From positions 1-8,084 of the forward strand of contig JAUUZB010000121.1 of the NCBI GenBank assembly GCA_030590185.1: 8,084 bases of DNA, in the 5' to 3' direction. The DNA is from Deltaproteobacteria bacterium (GTDB taxonomy: Bacteria; Myxococcota; XYA12-FULL-58-9; JAUUZB01). The translations under genes and the position numbers were made by a program. Shown here piece after piece: positions 1 through 6,192 of the stretch. Every line of letters starts with the position of its first letter. Positions within the stretch are counted from its first letter, which is position 1. The notes beneath the pieces were generated by a model. The model was given only the letters and a program-made list of their open reading frames with translations, ran no database searches and had not been told where the DNA came from.

Positions 1-96
1 GAGTGCGGTCGCACAACCATCAGCGCCAACCCACCCCATCTCCTGTGTTCGTGGAGAATTGTCAGACCCCCATAGTAATCTCTGCCCATAATCAAG
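1..96. other. Leader region before the transposase, edge of window
   Basis: No gene can be supported here. The only structure is a short dyad at 3-14 (GTGCG, 2 bases, CGCAC), too small and too close to the edge to interpret. No promoter hexamers or strong ribosome binding site are visible, and no clear REP-type palindrome accompanies the transposase that follows. The open frame running from base 3 to 416 reads through the transposase in another phase and is low-complexity, so it is not a gene. Confidence 0.4.
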
Positions 97-816
97 ATGG
101 CAACCATGGCAAGAAGAAGAAAACCCAAGCAGCTAGTGATGACCTTCGGCCACGGCGGGTGGCGCCCGGGAGCCGGCCGCAAGCCATCCAAACGCCGCAA
201 CAAGCGCGTCCTGCACCGCAAGCGCCCAAAGGTGACCCGCCGCTGCCCGATGCACATCACCCTCAAAGTCCGCCCGGAACTCAGCAGCCTGCGGGTCAAG
301 GCCCGCTGCCAGGTCATTCGCCGAGCCTTCGTCGCTGCGTGCACGTACCCCGGCGCCCGCATCGTCGATTGGTCCATCCTGTCAAACCACCTGCACCTGA
401 TCGTCGAAGCCGATGACACTCGAGCGCTGTCACGGGCGATGCAGGGCTTCTGCGTGCGCGTGGCCAAGGGGCTCAATCTCTTGCTGGGGCGCAAGGGAAG
501 CGTGTTCGAGGGGCGCTACCACCTGCGCGTGCTCGGGACACCGCGGGAGATCCGCAACGCCCGAGCCTACGTGATCAACAACTACCGCCGGCATGCCGCC
601 GCCACCGGCCGCGACCTAGAGCGAGGATGGGTCGATCCGTGCTCGTCGTGGGCGTGGTTCGACGGCTGGCGGGACCTGACCCGCGCGCAGGTGGCTCTGG
701 CCGAGGAGGCCCGCGCCGGCCCGGCCCCGGTGAGCGACGCACGGGGCTGGTTACTGCGTGTGGGCTGGCGGCGTCGCGGTTTGGTGCGGGTGGATGAGGT
801 GCCGTGCTCGGGTTGA
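97..816 (+). CDS. IS200/Y1-type (REP-associated, RAYT-like) transposase
   Basis: A 239-residue HUH single-strand transposase of the Y1 family. The HUH motif is visible as H98-L-H100 in SNHLHLIVEA. The likely catalytic tyrosine is Y158 in ARAYVINN, where family members have YIHxNP. Between them, VFEGRYHLRVL (about 136-146) matches the usual FxGRYxxxxV segment. The N-terminus has a GGWRPGAGRKP motif (about 20-30) within a very basic stretch, a common prefix in deltaproteobacterial members and probably nucleic-acid binding. RAYT-type enzymes are usually single-copy, chromosomally settled and tied to short palindromic repeats rather than to classical IS ends; no such ends are recognisable here. 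The start is uncertain: ATGs at 97, 106 and 139 are in frame and none has a good ribosome binding site. The gene ends 12 bases from the convergent neighbour. Family assignment is confident; current activity is unknown. Confidence 0.88.
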   Translation: MATMARRRKPKQLVMTFGHGGWRPGAGRKPSKRRNKRVLHRKRPKVTRRCPMHITLKVRPELSSLRVKARCQVIRRAFVAACTYPGARIVDWSILSNHLHLIVEADDTRALSRAMQGFCVRVAKGLNLLLGRKGSVFEGRYHLRVLGTPREIRNARAYVINNYRRHAAATGRDLERGWVDPCSSWAWFDGWRDLTRAQVALAEEARAGPAPVSDARGWLLRVGWRRRGLVRVDEVPCSG

Positions 817-828
817 CCCCGGTCCGGA

Positions 829-3800
829 TCAGAGCTTCTGCAACAACGCCTTGGCCGCGCCCGCGGTCTTCTTGCTACCGCTCTTGGTCGCTATTTCGAG
901 GTAGGGCCGGGCTTTGTTCTTCTTGCCCTGCTCGAGCAGGATCGCGCCGGCGTTGAGTGCCGCGTCGTCGGCGAAGGCATTCTCGGGGTTGTTCTCCAAG
1001 AAATCCACGAAGGCGGCGACCGCCTCGTCGAGGCGTTTGGCGCGCTGCAGAGCCTCGGCCATCCGGTACTCTGACTCCCAATCGAGGCGGTACTCTTCAC
1101 GCAGGCGGGTCCCGAGCTCGATCGCCTTGTTCCAGCTCTTCTTTTTGAGGGCGGCGAACAACTCCTTGCGCAGGGCCTTGCGCCCCTGCTCAAACTCCGG
1201 GGTGCCGGGGCTCGGTCCCCCAGCGTTACCTTCCGGCTCGACCTCGGTTTCCTCCTCAGCCTCCGGCTCGGCGTCCGTCTCCTCGGTGTCGGCCTCCGCC
1301 TCACCTTCGGCCTCCTCTGTCTCCTCGGCCGCGGCCTCCGCGTCCGCCTCCTCTTCAGAGTCCGGCTCGCCCTCCAATTCCACGTCGGCCTCCTCAGCAT
1401 CGGGGCCAGCGCTCGTATCCTCCTCCGTGGCCGAGCGATCCCCGTCGCCACCGGCCGTCGGCGCCATGAGCGCACCGTCCGGTCCCGCCACAACCACCTG
1501 ATCGGGGCTGATCGCGGCGAAGATGATCACCAGGATGATCGTTACCAACAAACCAGCGCCGAGGGCGCCGACGCCGATCAGGCGCTCCGGTTGGGCCACG
1601 ATCCATCGCCAGGCCTGGTGGTGGGCAGGTGCCGGCCCGCTCGCCTCGGCTCCGGGCTCGGCCACGGTCGCTACGGCCGCAGCAGTCGCGGCGGCGGCGC
1701 TGCCAGTTCCCACCCCGGGGATGCCGGCGGTGACCAGCAACGCCTCCTGCTTGGTGATCTGCGACTTGACGTTTTCCAGCCCACGCTCGAAGCGGCGTGC
1801 GAGCCGTTCGAGAGCATCATCATCGACACCCTTCTTGGCCGCCTGGAGGGTGCGCTCCAGCTCTTGACCCTTCTCGGCCAGACGCTGCTCGAGGCTGTCG
1901 ATCTTGGCTTGTTTCTCCCCGGTGAGGCTGTCGCTGTCCTTATAGGCATCGCTGAAGGTACCGGCCGCCTGTTTGAGCTGCTCCGTCTTGTCCGACCACT
2001 GTTTTTCAACGTCGGCCAGCTGCGACTCGTGGGCCGCGGCCTGCGCCGTCAGTTGGTCCTCGAGCGTTTTCCTCTCTTCCCCGGCTGCGGTCTCGAGACG
2101 ATTGATCTCCTGGCGCAGGCCATCCTCGACGCTGCGCAGCTCGGCCTGTTGTTGCTCGCGTTCCTGGGCGAATTCTTTTTGGAGCCGTTCCGTTTCGAGG
2201 CGTAGCTTCTCCCCGGCGCCCACGAGCTCCTGCTTGTGAGCCTCGTGGAGCGCCGCGATATTCTCGTTGAGCTTGGCGCCCTCAGCCTGGGCTGTCTGGT
2301 GCGTGGCGGCGATCTGTTCCTGTTGCTGTTGACGCTCGGCAGCGAAGCTCGCGTCGAGCTGTTGGCGCTCGGCGATGGCCGCGGCTTGGACGTTCTCGAT
2401 CTCCTTTTGCATCGTCTCCTGGGCGGCGGCGATCTGCTGTTGGTACTGCGCGCGTTCCTGGCTGAAGCCCTCTTGGAGCTGCCCGAGCTCCTGTTGCATG
2501 CGCTCCTCGGCGGCGGCGACGTGCTGCTGGTACTGTTGCGCGTCCTGGGAGAGCTGTGCCTGGAGTTGCTCCAGCTGCCCCTGCATGGTCTCGATGGAGG
2601 AGGCCTTTTGCGCCTCGATACCCTGCAGGCGGGTGATCTCGTCCCGTGCCGCTTCGAGGGTGACGTTCAGGGTGCCGGCTCGGGCCTCGGCGTCGGAGCG
2701 AGCGCGGTTGAGTTGCTCGAGCTCTTGGCGCAGCTCGCGTTCGTGCGTCGCGTTGGCGTCGATCGCGGCGCGTTCCCGCTCACCGTACTGGGTGACCAGC
2801 TGCTCGCGTTCTGCCGCCGATTGCTGCAGTTGCTGCGTCAGGCTGTCGAGTTGGCCCTGGAGCTGTGTGCCGTGCGCTCGCAGGTTGGTGAGATCCACCT
2901 CCCGGTTGGAAAGCTGGGCGGCGTGCTCCTCGCGCAGGCCGCCGATGTCCTCGTCGCGGATCTGGAGCTGGTCCTGGACCTGCTTGAGATGGGCGGCCGA
3001 TTGCTCTTGGATCTGGGTGAGGATCTGCTGGGTTTGGGCCATGGCAGCGCTCAAGTGCTGCTGCATCTCCTGCTGCGCCCGGGCGGCCTCCTCCCGCACC
3101 TGATGCACCCGGCGCTCACTCTCCTCGCGTACCGCCTGGAGGTTGCGCTCCGCCTCCTCGACACGCTGGACCGCGTCGTCATAGGCCTCGAAGTCCATAC
3201 GCCGCGAGCGGTAGACGAAGGCGAGGCGGGCGCGCTCGTGCTCGAGCTCCCGGATGTGATCACGCAGTTTTTGGGCGGCGGCGTCGGCATGGTCCGAGGC
3301 CGTCGATTTGGTCAGCTTGGAGCGAAAGTCGACGTTCTTGGTCCGCTCGATCATGCGGTCCATGAACTCGAGGTCCTCGTCCAAGAGCTTGGTACGGAAG
3401 GGGGGGGGCGCCTCGTCGCGTTTCTCGCGCTTCTCCTCGAGCGAATGGTCGGCAGCCTCCTCTTCGGTCTCCGTTTGCTCGGCCTCTGCCCGCTGCGCCT
3501 CCGCCTGCTCAGCGGCGGTGCGGGCCTGCTCCTGCTCCTCCTCGGCCTGTCGTTGCTGCGCGAGGACCGCGTCCCGTTGCTCCTGGGCGAGGGTGAGTGA
3601 TTGCTGCCACTGCTCGCCGAAGGTCTGGTCCTCCTCGAGCTCGAGCACGCCGAGGGCCGACTCCCGGACCTCGGTACCGACCGTGATCACCGAACCAGCG
3701 GGGTCGCGCCAGCCCTGGAAGTCGAGGTAGGTGACCGCCTCGAGGTTGCGGGACTTGTGCTGGGCTAGGACCTTCTCGCTCGTTTCCTGTCCGAGGAGAA

Positions 3801-4041
3801 TCAGCACCGGGATCTTCTGCTGGACCCGCACTGCCTCGCAAAGGATGAGTGGGCCGCGGCTTCCGACATAGCCGCCGACCACGGCGAGGTCGTAGGGACC
3901 GTGGGCCAGGGCGTTGGCCATGGTCTCTTCGTTGGCCGGGTGCAGCGCCACCTCCGGGTGGGCCAGGGCGTGGGCTACGAAATCGGCGCCGTCATTCTCA
4001 CCGACGAGAAGCAAGACGTTGCGTGGCTGTTGCTCGGTCAG
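829..4041 (-). CDS. Pseudo-receiver / giant coiled-coil / single-TM / TPR-like membrane protein
   Basis: About 1070 residues, numbered from a CTG start at 4041. Residues 8-130 resemble a response-regulator receiver, but the active site is degenerate. Beta-1 ends in VGEN rather than a DD/ED pair. The phosphoacceptor position in YDLAVVGGYV is Gly56. The switch Thr/Ser and the conserved Lys are not in their usual places. Residues about 143-773 are almost uninterrupted Gln/Glu/Ala-rich coiled coil with internal repeats. A hydrophobic segment at about 821-845 (GALGAGLLVTIILVIIF) is followed by a strongly acidic Glu/Asp/Ala linker (about 866-937) and a TPR-like helical region (about 943-1070). Charge distribution suggests coil inside, TPR outside. 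Pseudo-receiver plus long coil recalls the Myxococcus motility and polarity proteins FrzS and AglZ, but those lack this membrane/TPR end, so function is not assigned. CTG was chosen because AAGGGGG lies 6 bases upstream of it and because the TTG at 4014 has no ribosome binding site and would cut into beta-1. A C9 run encodes Pro212-214. Confidence 0.82.
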   Translation of the reverse strand: MTEQQPRNVLLLVGENDGADFVAHALAHPEVALHPANEETMANALAHGPYDLAVVGGYVGSRGPLILCEAVRVQQKIPVLILLGQETSEKVLAQHKSRNLEAVTYLDFQGWRDPAGSVITVGTEVRESALGVLELEEDQTFGEQWQQSLTLAQEQRDAVLAQQRQAEEEQEQARTAAEQAEAQRAEAEQTETEEEAADHSLEEKREKRDEAPPPFRTKLLDEDLEFMDRMIERTKNVDFRSKLTKSTASDHADAAAQKLRDHIRELEHERARLAFVYRSRRMDFEAYDDAVQRVEEAERNLQAVREESERRVHQVREEAARAQQEMQQHLSAAMAQTQQILTQIQEQSAAHLKQVQDQLQIRDEDIGGLREEHAAQLSNREVDLTNLRAHGTQLQGQLDSLTQQLQQSAAEREQLVTQYGERERAAIDANATHERELRQELEQLNRARSDAEARAGTLNVTLEAARDEITRLQGIEAQKASSIETMQGQLEQLQAQLSQDAQQYQQHVAAAEERMQQELGQLQEGFSQERAQYQQQIAAAQETMQKEIENVQAAAIAERQQLDASFAAERQQQQEQIAATHQTAQAEGAKLNENIAALHEAHKQELVGAGEKLRLETERLQKEFAQEREQQQAELRSVEDGLRQEINRLETAAGEERKTLEDQLTAQAAAHESQLADVEKQWSDKTEQLKQAAGTFSDAYKDSDSLTGEKQAKIDSLEQRLAEKGQELERTLQAAKKGVDDDALERLARRFERGLENVKSQITKQEALLVTAGIPGVGTGSAAAATAAAVATVAEPGAEASGPAPAHHQAWRWIVAQPERLIGVGALGAGLLVTIILVIIFAAISPDQVVVAGPDGALMAPTAGGDGDRSATEEDTSAGPDAEEADVELEGEPDSEEEADAEAAAEETEEAEGEAEADTEETDAEPEAEEETEVEPEGNAGGPSPGTPEFEQGRKALRKELFAALKKKSWNKAIELGTRLREEYRLDWESEYRMAEALQRAKRLDEAVAAFVDFLENNPENAFADDAALNAGAILLEQGKKNKARPYLEIATKSGSKKTAGAAKALLQKL
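2400..2573 (-). repeat. 87-bp internal tandem repeat in the coiled coil
   Basis: Two adjacent units of 87 bases (29 residues) are visible. The minus-strand protein reads QYQQHVAAAEERMQQE and then QYQQQIAAAQETMQKE, exactly 29 residues apart. A third related segment (QQQEQIAATHQTAQ) follows 40 residues later. The coil appears to have grown by short in-frame duplications, which makes this gene prone to length polymorphism. Confidence 0.6.
3400..3408 (-). repeat. C9 homopolymer inside the coiled-coil gene
   Basis: Nine G on the plus strand (nine C on the coding strand) encode three prolines between the receiver-like domain and the main coil. It is the longest mononucleotide run noticed in the window. 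A one-base slip would leave a protein of roughly the pseudo-receiver alone. Confidence 0.7.
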
Positions 4042-4047
4042 GGCCTA

Positions 4048-4054
4048 CCCCCTT
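4048..4054 (-). promoter_or_regulatory. Ribosome binding site supporting a CTG start
   Basis: Reading the minus strand, AAGGGGG (4054-4048) is followed by six bases (TAGGCC) and then CTG at 4041-4039, in frame with the coiled-coil gene. An in-frame TAG sits at 4047-4045, so no start farther upstream is possible. The alternative TTG at 4014 has no purine-rich sequence at the right distance. The added residues (TEQQPRNV) complete the first beta strand of the receiver-like fold. Confidence 0.55.
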
Positions 4055-4075
4055 GGTTGGGCCGCGGTTCACCGC

Positions 4076-4105
4076 AGCATACACCTATCCGGGGGCTCGA
4101 AGTAA
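4076..4105 (-). promoter_or_regulatory. Candidate promoter for the coiled-coil gene
   Basis: In the 97-base gap after hvfC, the minus strand has TATGCT (4081-4076) as a -10 candidate and TTACTT (4105-4100) as a weak -35 candidate, separated by 18 bases. A 12-base dyad (GCGGT, 2 bases, ACCGC on the minus strand, 4075-4064) would fall at the expected transcription start and could be an operator. The hexamers are poor matches to sigma-70, so readthrough from the hvf operon remains possible. Confidence 0.28.
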
Positions 4106-4138
4106 AACAGGAAGGGCGGGTCTGGGCGATCGCGGCGG

Positions 4139-4894
4139 TCAGGCCTCGGGTAGGATGATCAAGCCCTGGGTGGCCGCCTTGGCCAAGATGGCCTGCACGT
4201 CCGGGATCGACAGGCCTGAACGGGCTGCGGCCTCGGCCACGGGTGTGCCCTCGTGGGCGATCTTCACGGCGAAGAGCGCCGCGTCATCGGCCACCAGGAA
4301 GCGATGGCCGAGCCGGCGCGGATCGCGCAGGAGAAATACGATCTCCGCCACCGGCTCGGTGGGGAAGGCCGGTGGCTCGGCGTGGCGCCCGTCCTCGTGG
4401 GCGCGTTGATCACGCACAAAGCTCCCGACCGCAAAGCTCAGCTGGAGGATCTCGACCGTGGGGTTGAGGGTTGGGCGGTCGACCGTGGTTGGGATTTCGC
4501 GTTCGCTGACGAAGACCGCGAATTCCTGCCATTCGAGGATGGCGATCTCGACGTGCGCCTCCGTGAGGCCGGGTTCACCGCTGGCGGCGCGGCTGGCGAG
4601 ATACTCGGGGAACTGGCGGGCGGTGCCGTTGAGCTCGTAATCATCGGCCGGAAAGGCGTCGAAGTAGCCGCGCACCAGCGCTTCCCAGGTTGCCTGGGGC
4701 AATACACCAGCCAGCGTCGTGTAGATCTTCTCGAGGGCGGTTCGGATGTGGGCGAATACGAACCGTTGGTAGACCGCGACTCGCTCCACCGGCTGGCCGA
4801 ACGCCTCGCCGATCTCCTCGGGCGAGGCCGCACCGCGCAACAGTCCGTGCATGGTTGCGAGGGTATCGCGCAGGGCGTGCGAAGGGGTGTTCAT
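4139..4894 (-). CDS. hvfC: DUF2063 / HvfC (BufC-type) partner protein of the MNIO maturase
   Basis: 251 residues. The N-terminal helical DUF2063 domain spans about residues 8-100; its hallmark is VYQRFVFAHIRTALEKIY (41-58), matching the family's VYRNNVxxxLxxAL pattern. It is followed by an aromatic LEW motif (120-122) and a C-terminal domain (about 183-251) ending in a winged-helix-like segment. In characterised hvf/buf and related systems this protein binds the precursor and forms a complex with the DUF692 enzyme. The old label 'putative DNA-binding' comes from the structure and is probably misleading here. The ATG at 4894 overlaps the maturase stop (ATGA, 4894-4891) and has a strong GGGAGGG ribosome binding site seven bases upstream, which fixes the start over a longer in-frame extension to 4999. 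Translational coupling suggests 1:1 production with the maturase. Family call is firm; the specific substrate is inferred from the neighbour at 5865. Confidence 0.88.
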   Translation of the reverse strand: MNTPSHALRDTLATMHGLLRGAASPEEIGEAFGQPVERVAVYQRFVFAHIRTALEKIYTTLAGVLPQATWEALVRGYFDAFPADDYELNGTARQFPEYLASRAASGEPGLTEAHVEIAILEWQEFAVFVSEREIPTTVDRPTLNPTVEILQLSFAVGSFVRDQRAHEDGRHAEPPAFPTEPVAEIVFLLRDPRRLGHRFLVADDAALFAVKIAHEGTPVAEAAARSGLSIPDVQAILAKAATQGLIILPEA

Positions 4895-5775
4895 GCCGCT
4901 TCCCTCCCGACGCCACGGCCGAGCGCTCCCTGGGCCACCCGGCGTACCGCCTCGTTCTCCGCCATCAACCGGGACAGGGGCGGAATGTCGTTGTCCCATT
5001 CGAGCAGGGTCCAGGTAGGTCCGAGGCGTTGCAGGGTGTAGCGAAAGAGCTCGAAGACCTCCGCTACGATCGGGGCGCCGTGGGTGTCGACGATGAAGTC
5101 GCCGGAGGCGTCGTGGCCGGCGATGTGCAGCTGCAGGACGCGGTCGAGGGGGAGGGCGTCGATGAAGGCGTACGGATCGTAGGCGTGGTTTTGGCTGTTG
5201 ACGTAGACGTTATTAACGTCGAGCAGGATCCCACAATCGGCGCGCTCGACCACCTCGCGGGTGAATTCCGCCTCACTCATCTCGGCGCCGGGCAGCTCGA
5301 GGTAGGTGCTCGGGTTCTCCAACAGCAGGGTGCGTCCCATCCGGGCCTGGACCTCGCTGGCTCGGCCGGCCACGTGGCGAACCGCTTCCTCGCTGAAGGG
5401 CAGCGGCAGCAGGTCGTGGTACTCGACCCCGAAGGCCGAGGAGTAGGCGAGGTGGTCGGAGAACCAGGGTGGATCGAGCCAGGCGAGCAAGCGCTCGAGG
5501 CGCTCGAGGTAGTCGGGGTTGAGCGGGTCGGGGCTGCCGATGGAGAGCCCGACTCCGTGGGGGATGATGGTGAACTGTTCCGCGGCGCGTTCGAGCACGG
5601 CGCGGGGTCGGCCACCAAAGCGGAAGTAGTTCTCGGTGACGATCTCGAGGAAGTCGACCCCGGAGGTGTCGGCGGTGAAGATGTCGTCAAAGTGGGGGCG
5701 CCGCAGACCGATGCCGAACAGTCCGGCCGCACCCTGACCGCGAGTACCTGGCGTGATCTCTCGAAGCGATGACAT
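4891..5775 (-). CDS. hvfB: DUF692 MNIO-family RiPP maturase (HvfB/BufB type)
   Basis: 294 residues, the normal length for the family. Members are TIM-barrel, multinuclear non-heme iron enzymes that oxidatively modify cysteines or other residues of a precursor peptide using oxygen. All characteristic blocks are present: GIGLRRPHF (21-29), IPHGVGLSIG (71-80, H73), WFSDHLAYS (104-112, H108), LLENPSTY (151-158, E153), ILLDVNNVYVNSQNH (183-197; D186, N189, H197), LQLHIAGHD (215-222, H217), VDTHGAPI (229-236; D230, H232) and LLEWDNDIP (257-265; E259, D261). No ligand appears lost, so it should be active. The ATG at 5775 has AGGAGGAG seven bases upstream, an excellent ribosome binding site. The gene sits between a cysteine-motif precursor upstream and its DUF2063 partner downstream, the precursor-maturase-partner order of hvf/buf clusters. 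The chemistry (oxazolone/thioamide versus thiooxazole) cannot be read from sequence alone. Confidence 0.93.
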   Translation of the reverse strand: MSSLREITPGTRGQGAAGLFGIGLRRPHFDDIFTADTSGVDFLEIVTENYFRFGGRPRAVLERAAEQFTIIPHGVGLSIGSPDPLNPDYLERLERLLAWLDPPWFSDHLAYSSAFGVEYHDLLPLPFSEEAVRHVAGRASEVQARMGRTLLLENPSTYLELPGAEMSEAEFTREVVERADCGILLDVNNVYVNSQNHAYDPYAFIDALPLDRVLQLHIAGHDASGDFIVDTHGAPIVAEVFELFRYTLQRLGPTWTLLEWDNDIPPLSRLMAENEAVRRVAQGALGRGVGREAA

Positions 5776-5801
5776 GGCGAAGCTCCTCCTCGGCCTGAGC
5801 T

Positions 5802-5839
5802 CGCCTCACCGGGGCGCAAGATCGTGACCCGGCGAGGCG
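5802..5839 (-). promoter_or_regulatory. 12-bp stem-loop between precursor and maturase genes
   Basis: On the minus-strand RNA, CGCCUCGCCGGG (5839-5828) pairs with CCCGGUGAGGCG (5813-5802) around a 14-base loop. The single imperfect position is a G-U pair on this strand but an A-C mismatch on the other, consistent with an RNA of the operon. There is no U-run, so it is not a classical terminator. It could protect the 3' end of the precursor mRNA or attenuate readthrough, so that more precursor than enzyme is made. Confidence 0.5.
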
Positions 5840-5864
5840 GCGCAGAGCTCGGCGTCGGTCCGGA

Positions 5865-6170
5865 TCAACCGCAGCTCGCGTTGGTACCCTTGGTCTTGTC
5901 GCCGCTGCAGCTGCCAGCGCCGCAGCTCGCCTCAGCACCGGCCTCGGCACTCGCTTCGGTACCGGCCTCTGCCTCCGACATCTCGGCCTTCTCGCCGCCG
6001 CAGCTGCCAGCGCCGCAGCTCGCGTTGGTGCCCTTCATTTCGCTCTTGGCGTGGCCAGCACCCTGGGCCTGACCCTGGTTGCCGGCACACCCGGCCAAGC
6101 CTAGGCCGAGACCGGCGAGGGAGAGAGCAACGGTCAGGCCGCCGGTGGAGATGGTCTTTTTGAGGTTCAC
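5865..6170 (-). CDS. hvfA: HvfA/bufferin-like cysteine-motif lipoprotein precursor
   Basis: 101 residues. The N-terminus is a lipoprotein signal: MNLKK, a hydrophobic stretch and a perfect lipobox LAGC with Cys28; +2 is Ala, so outer-membrane sorting is expected. The mature part is low-complexity (Ala, Gly, Glu, Lys) and holds ASCGAGSCGG (C52, C57) and ASCGAGSCSG (C83, C88), and it ends in NASCG-stop (C100). The CGxGxC spacing is that of HvfA-type precursors (CGEGKCG in the described family), with Glu/Lys replaced by Ala/Ser. Next to a DUF692 enzyme and a DUF2063 protein, it is almost certainly their substrate, with the non-lipobox cysteines converted to copper-binding heterocycles or thioamides. 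The GTG start at 6170 is backed by AAGGAG six bases upstream. The gene stands first in the operon and is 89 bases from the maturase. Family role is inferred from motif plus context, as short low-complexity peptides resist direct homology. Confidence 0.82.
   Translation of the reverse strand: MNLKKTISTGGLTVALSLAGLGLGLAGCAGNQGQAQGAGHAKSEMKGTNASCGAGSCGGEKAEMSEAEAGTEASAEAGAEASCGAGSCSGDKTKGTNASCG
5869..6035 (-). repeat. Direct repeats encoding the cysteine motifs of the precursor
   Basis: A 24-base identical segment occurs at 5907-5930 and 6000-6023, offset 93 bases (31 residues), encoding the two CGAGSC motifs. A third partial copy lies at 5871-5885 and matches 6015-6029, offset 144 bases (48 residues), encoding the terminal NASCG. 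The motif array apparently grew by in-frame duplication. Confidence 0.75.
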
Positions 6171-6176
6171 GGGAGA

Positions 6177-6182
6177 CTCCTT
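6177..6182 (-). promoter_or_regulatory. Ribosome binding site fixing the GTG start of the precursor
   Basis: AAGGAG followed by six bases (TCTCCC) and GTG at 6170-6168. It decides a non-ATG start for the precursor gene and places the signal peptide MNLKK exactly at the N-terminus. Confidence 0.7.
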
Positions 6183-6192
6183 GGGTTCTTCG

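Noticed and set aside
820..831. 12-base match with 5856-5867; both genes end TGATCCGGACCG on the minus strand
   Set aside because: A few 12-mer matches are expected by chance in 8 kb of GC-rich DNA. The match does not extend and shows no terminator structure.
805..835. Possible terminator between the convergent transposase and coiled-coil genes (CGGG/CCCG around the transposase stop)
   Set aside because: Only a 4-bp stem with no T-run on either strand; the 12-base gap leaves no room for a classical terminator.
1194..1460. Low-complexity acidic stretch considered as a separate small gene or frameshift
   Set aside because: The minus-strand frame continues unbroken from the membrane segment through the acidic linker into the TPR-like tail, so it is one protein.
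2236..3600. Long plus-strand open frame (454 codons), Leu/Glu-rich
   Set aside because: It is the antisense of the Gln/Glu-rich coiled coil: CTG/CTC codons arise from CAG/GAG on the coding strand. There is no ribosome binding site and no domain.
4126..4133. GCGATCGC palindrome, also at 7174-7181
   Set aside because: Resembles the cyanobacterial HIP1 octamer, but two copies in a GC-rich window are not enough to claim a motif, and the genes do not look cyanobacterial.
4690..5772. Plus-strand open frame opposite hvfB and hvfC
   Set aside because: Antisense shadow of two well-supported genes; its composition has no domain signature.
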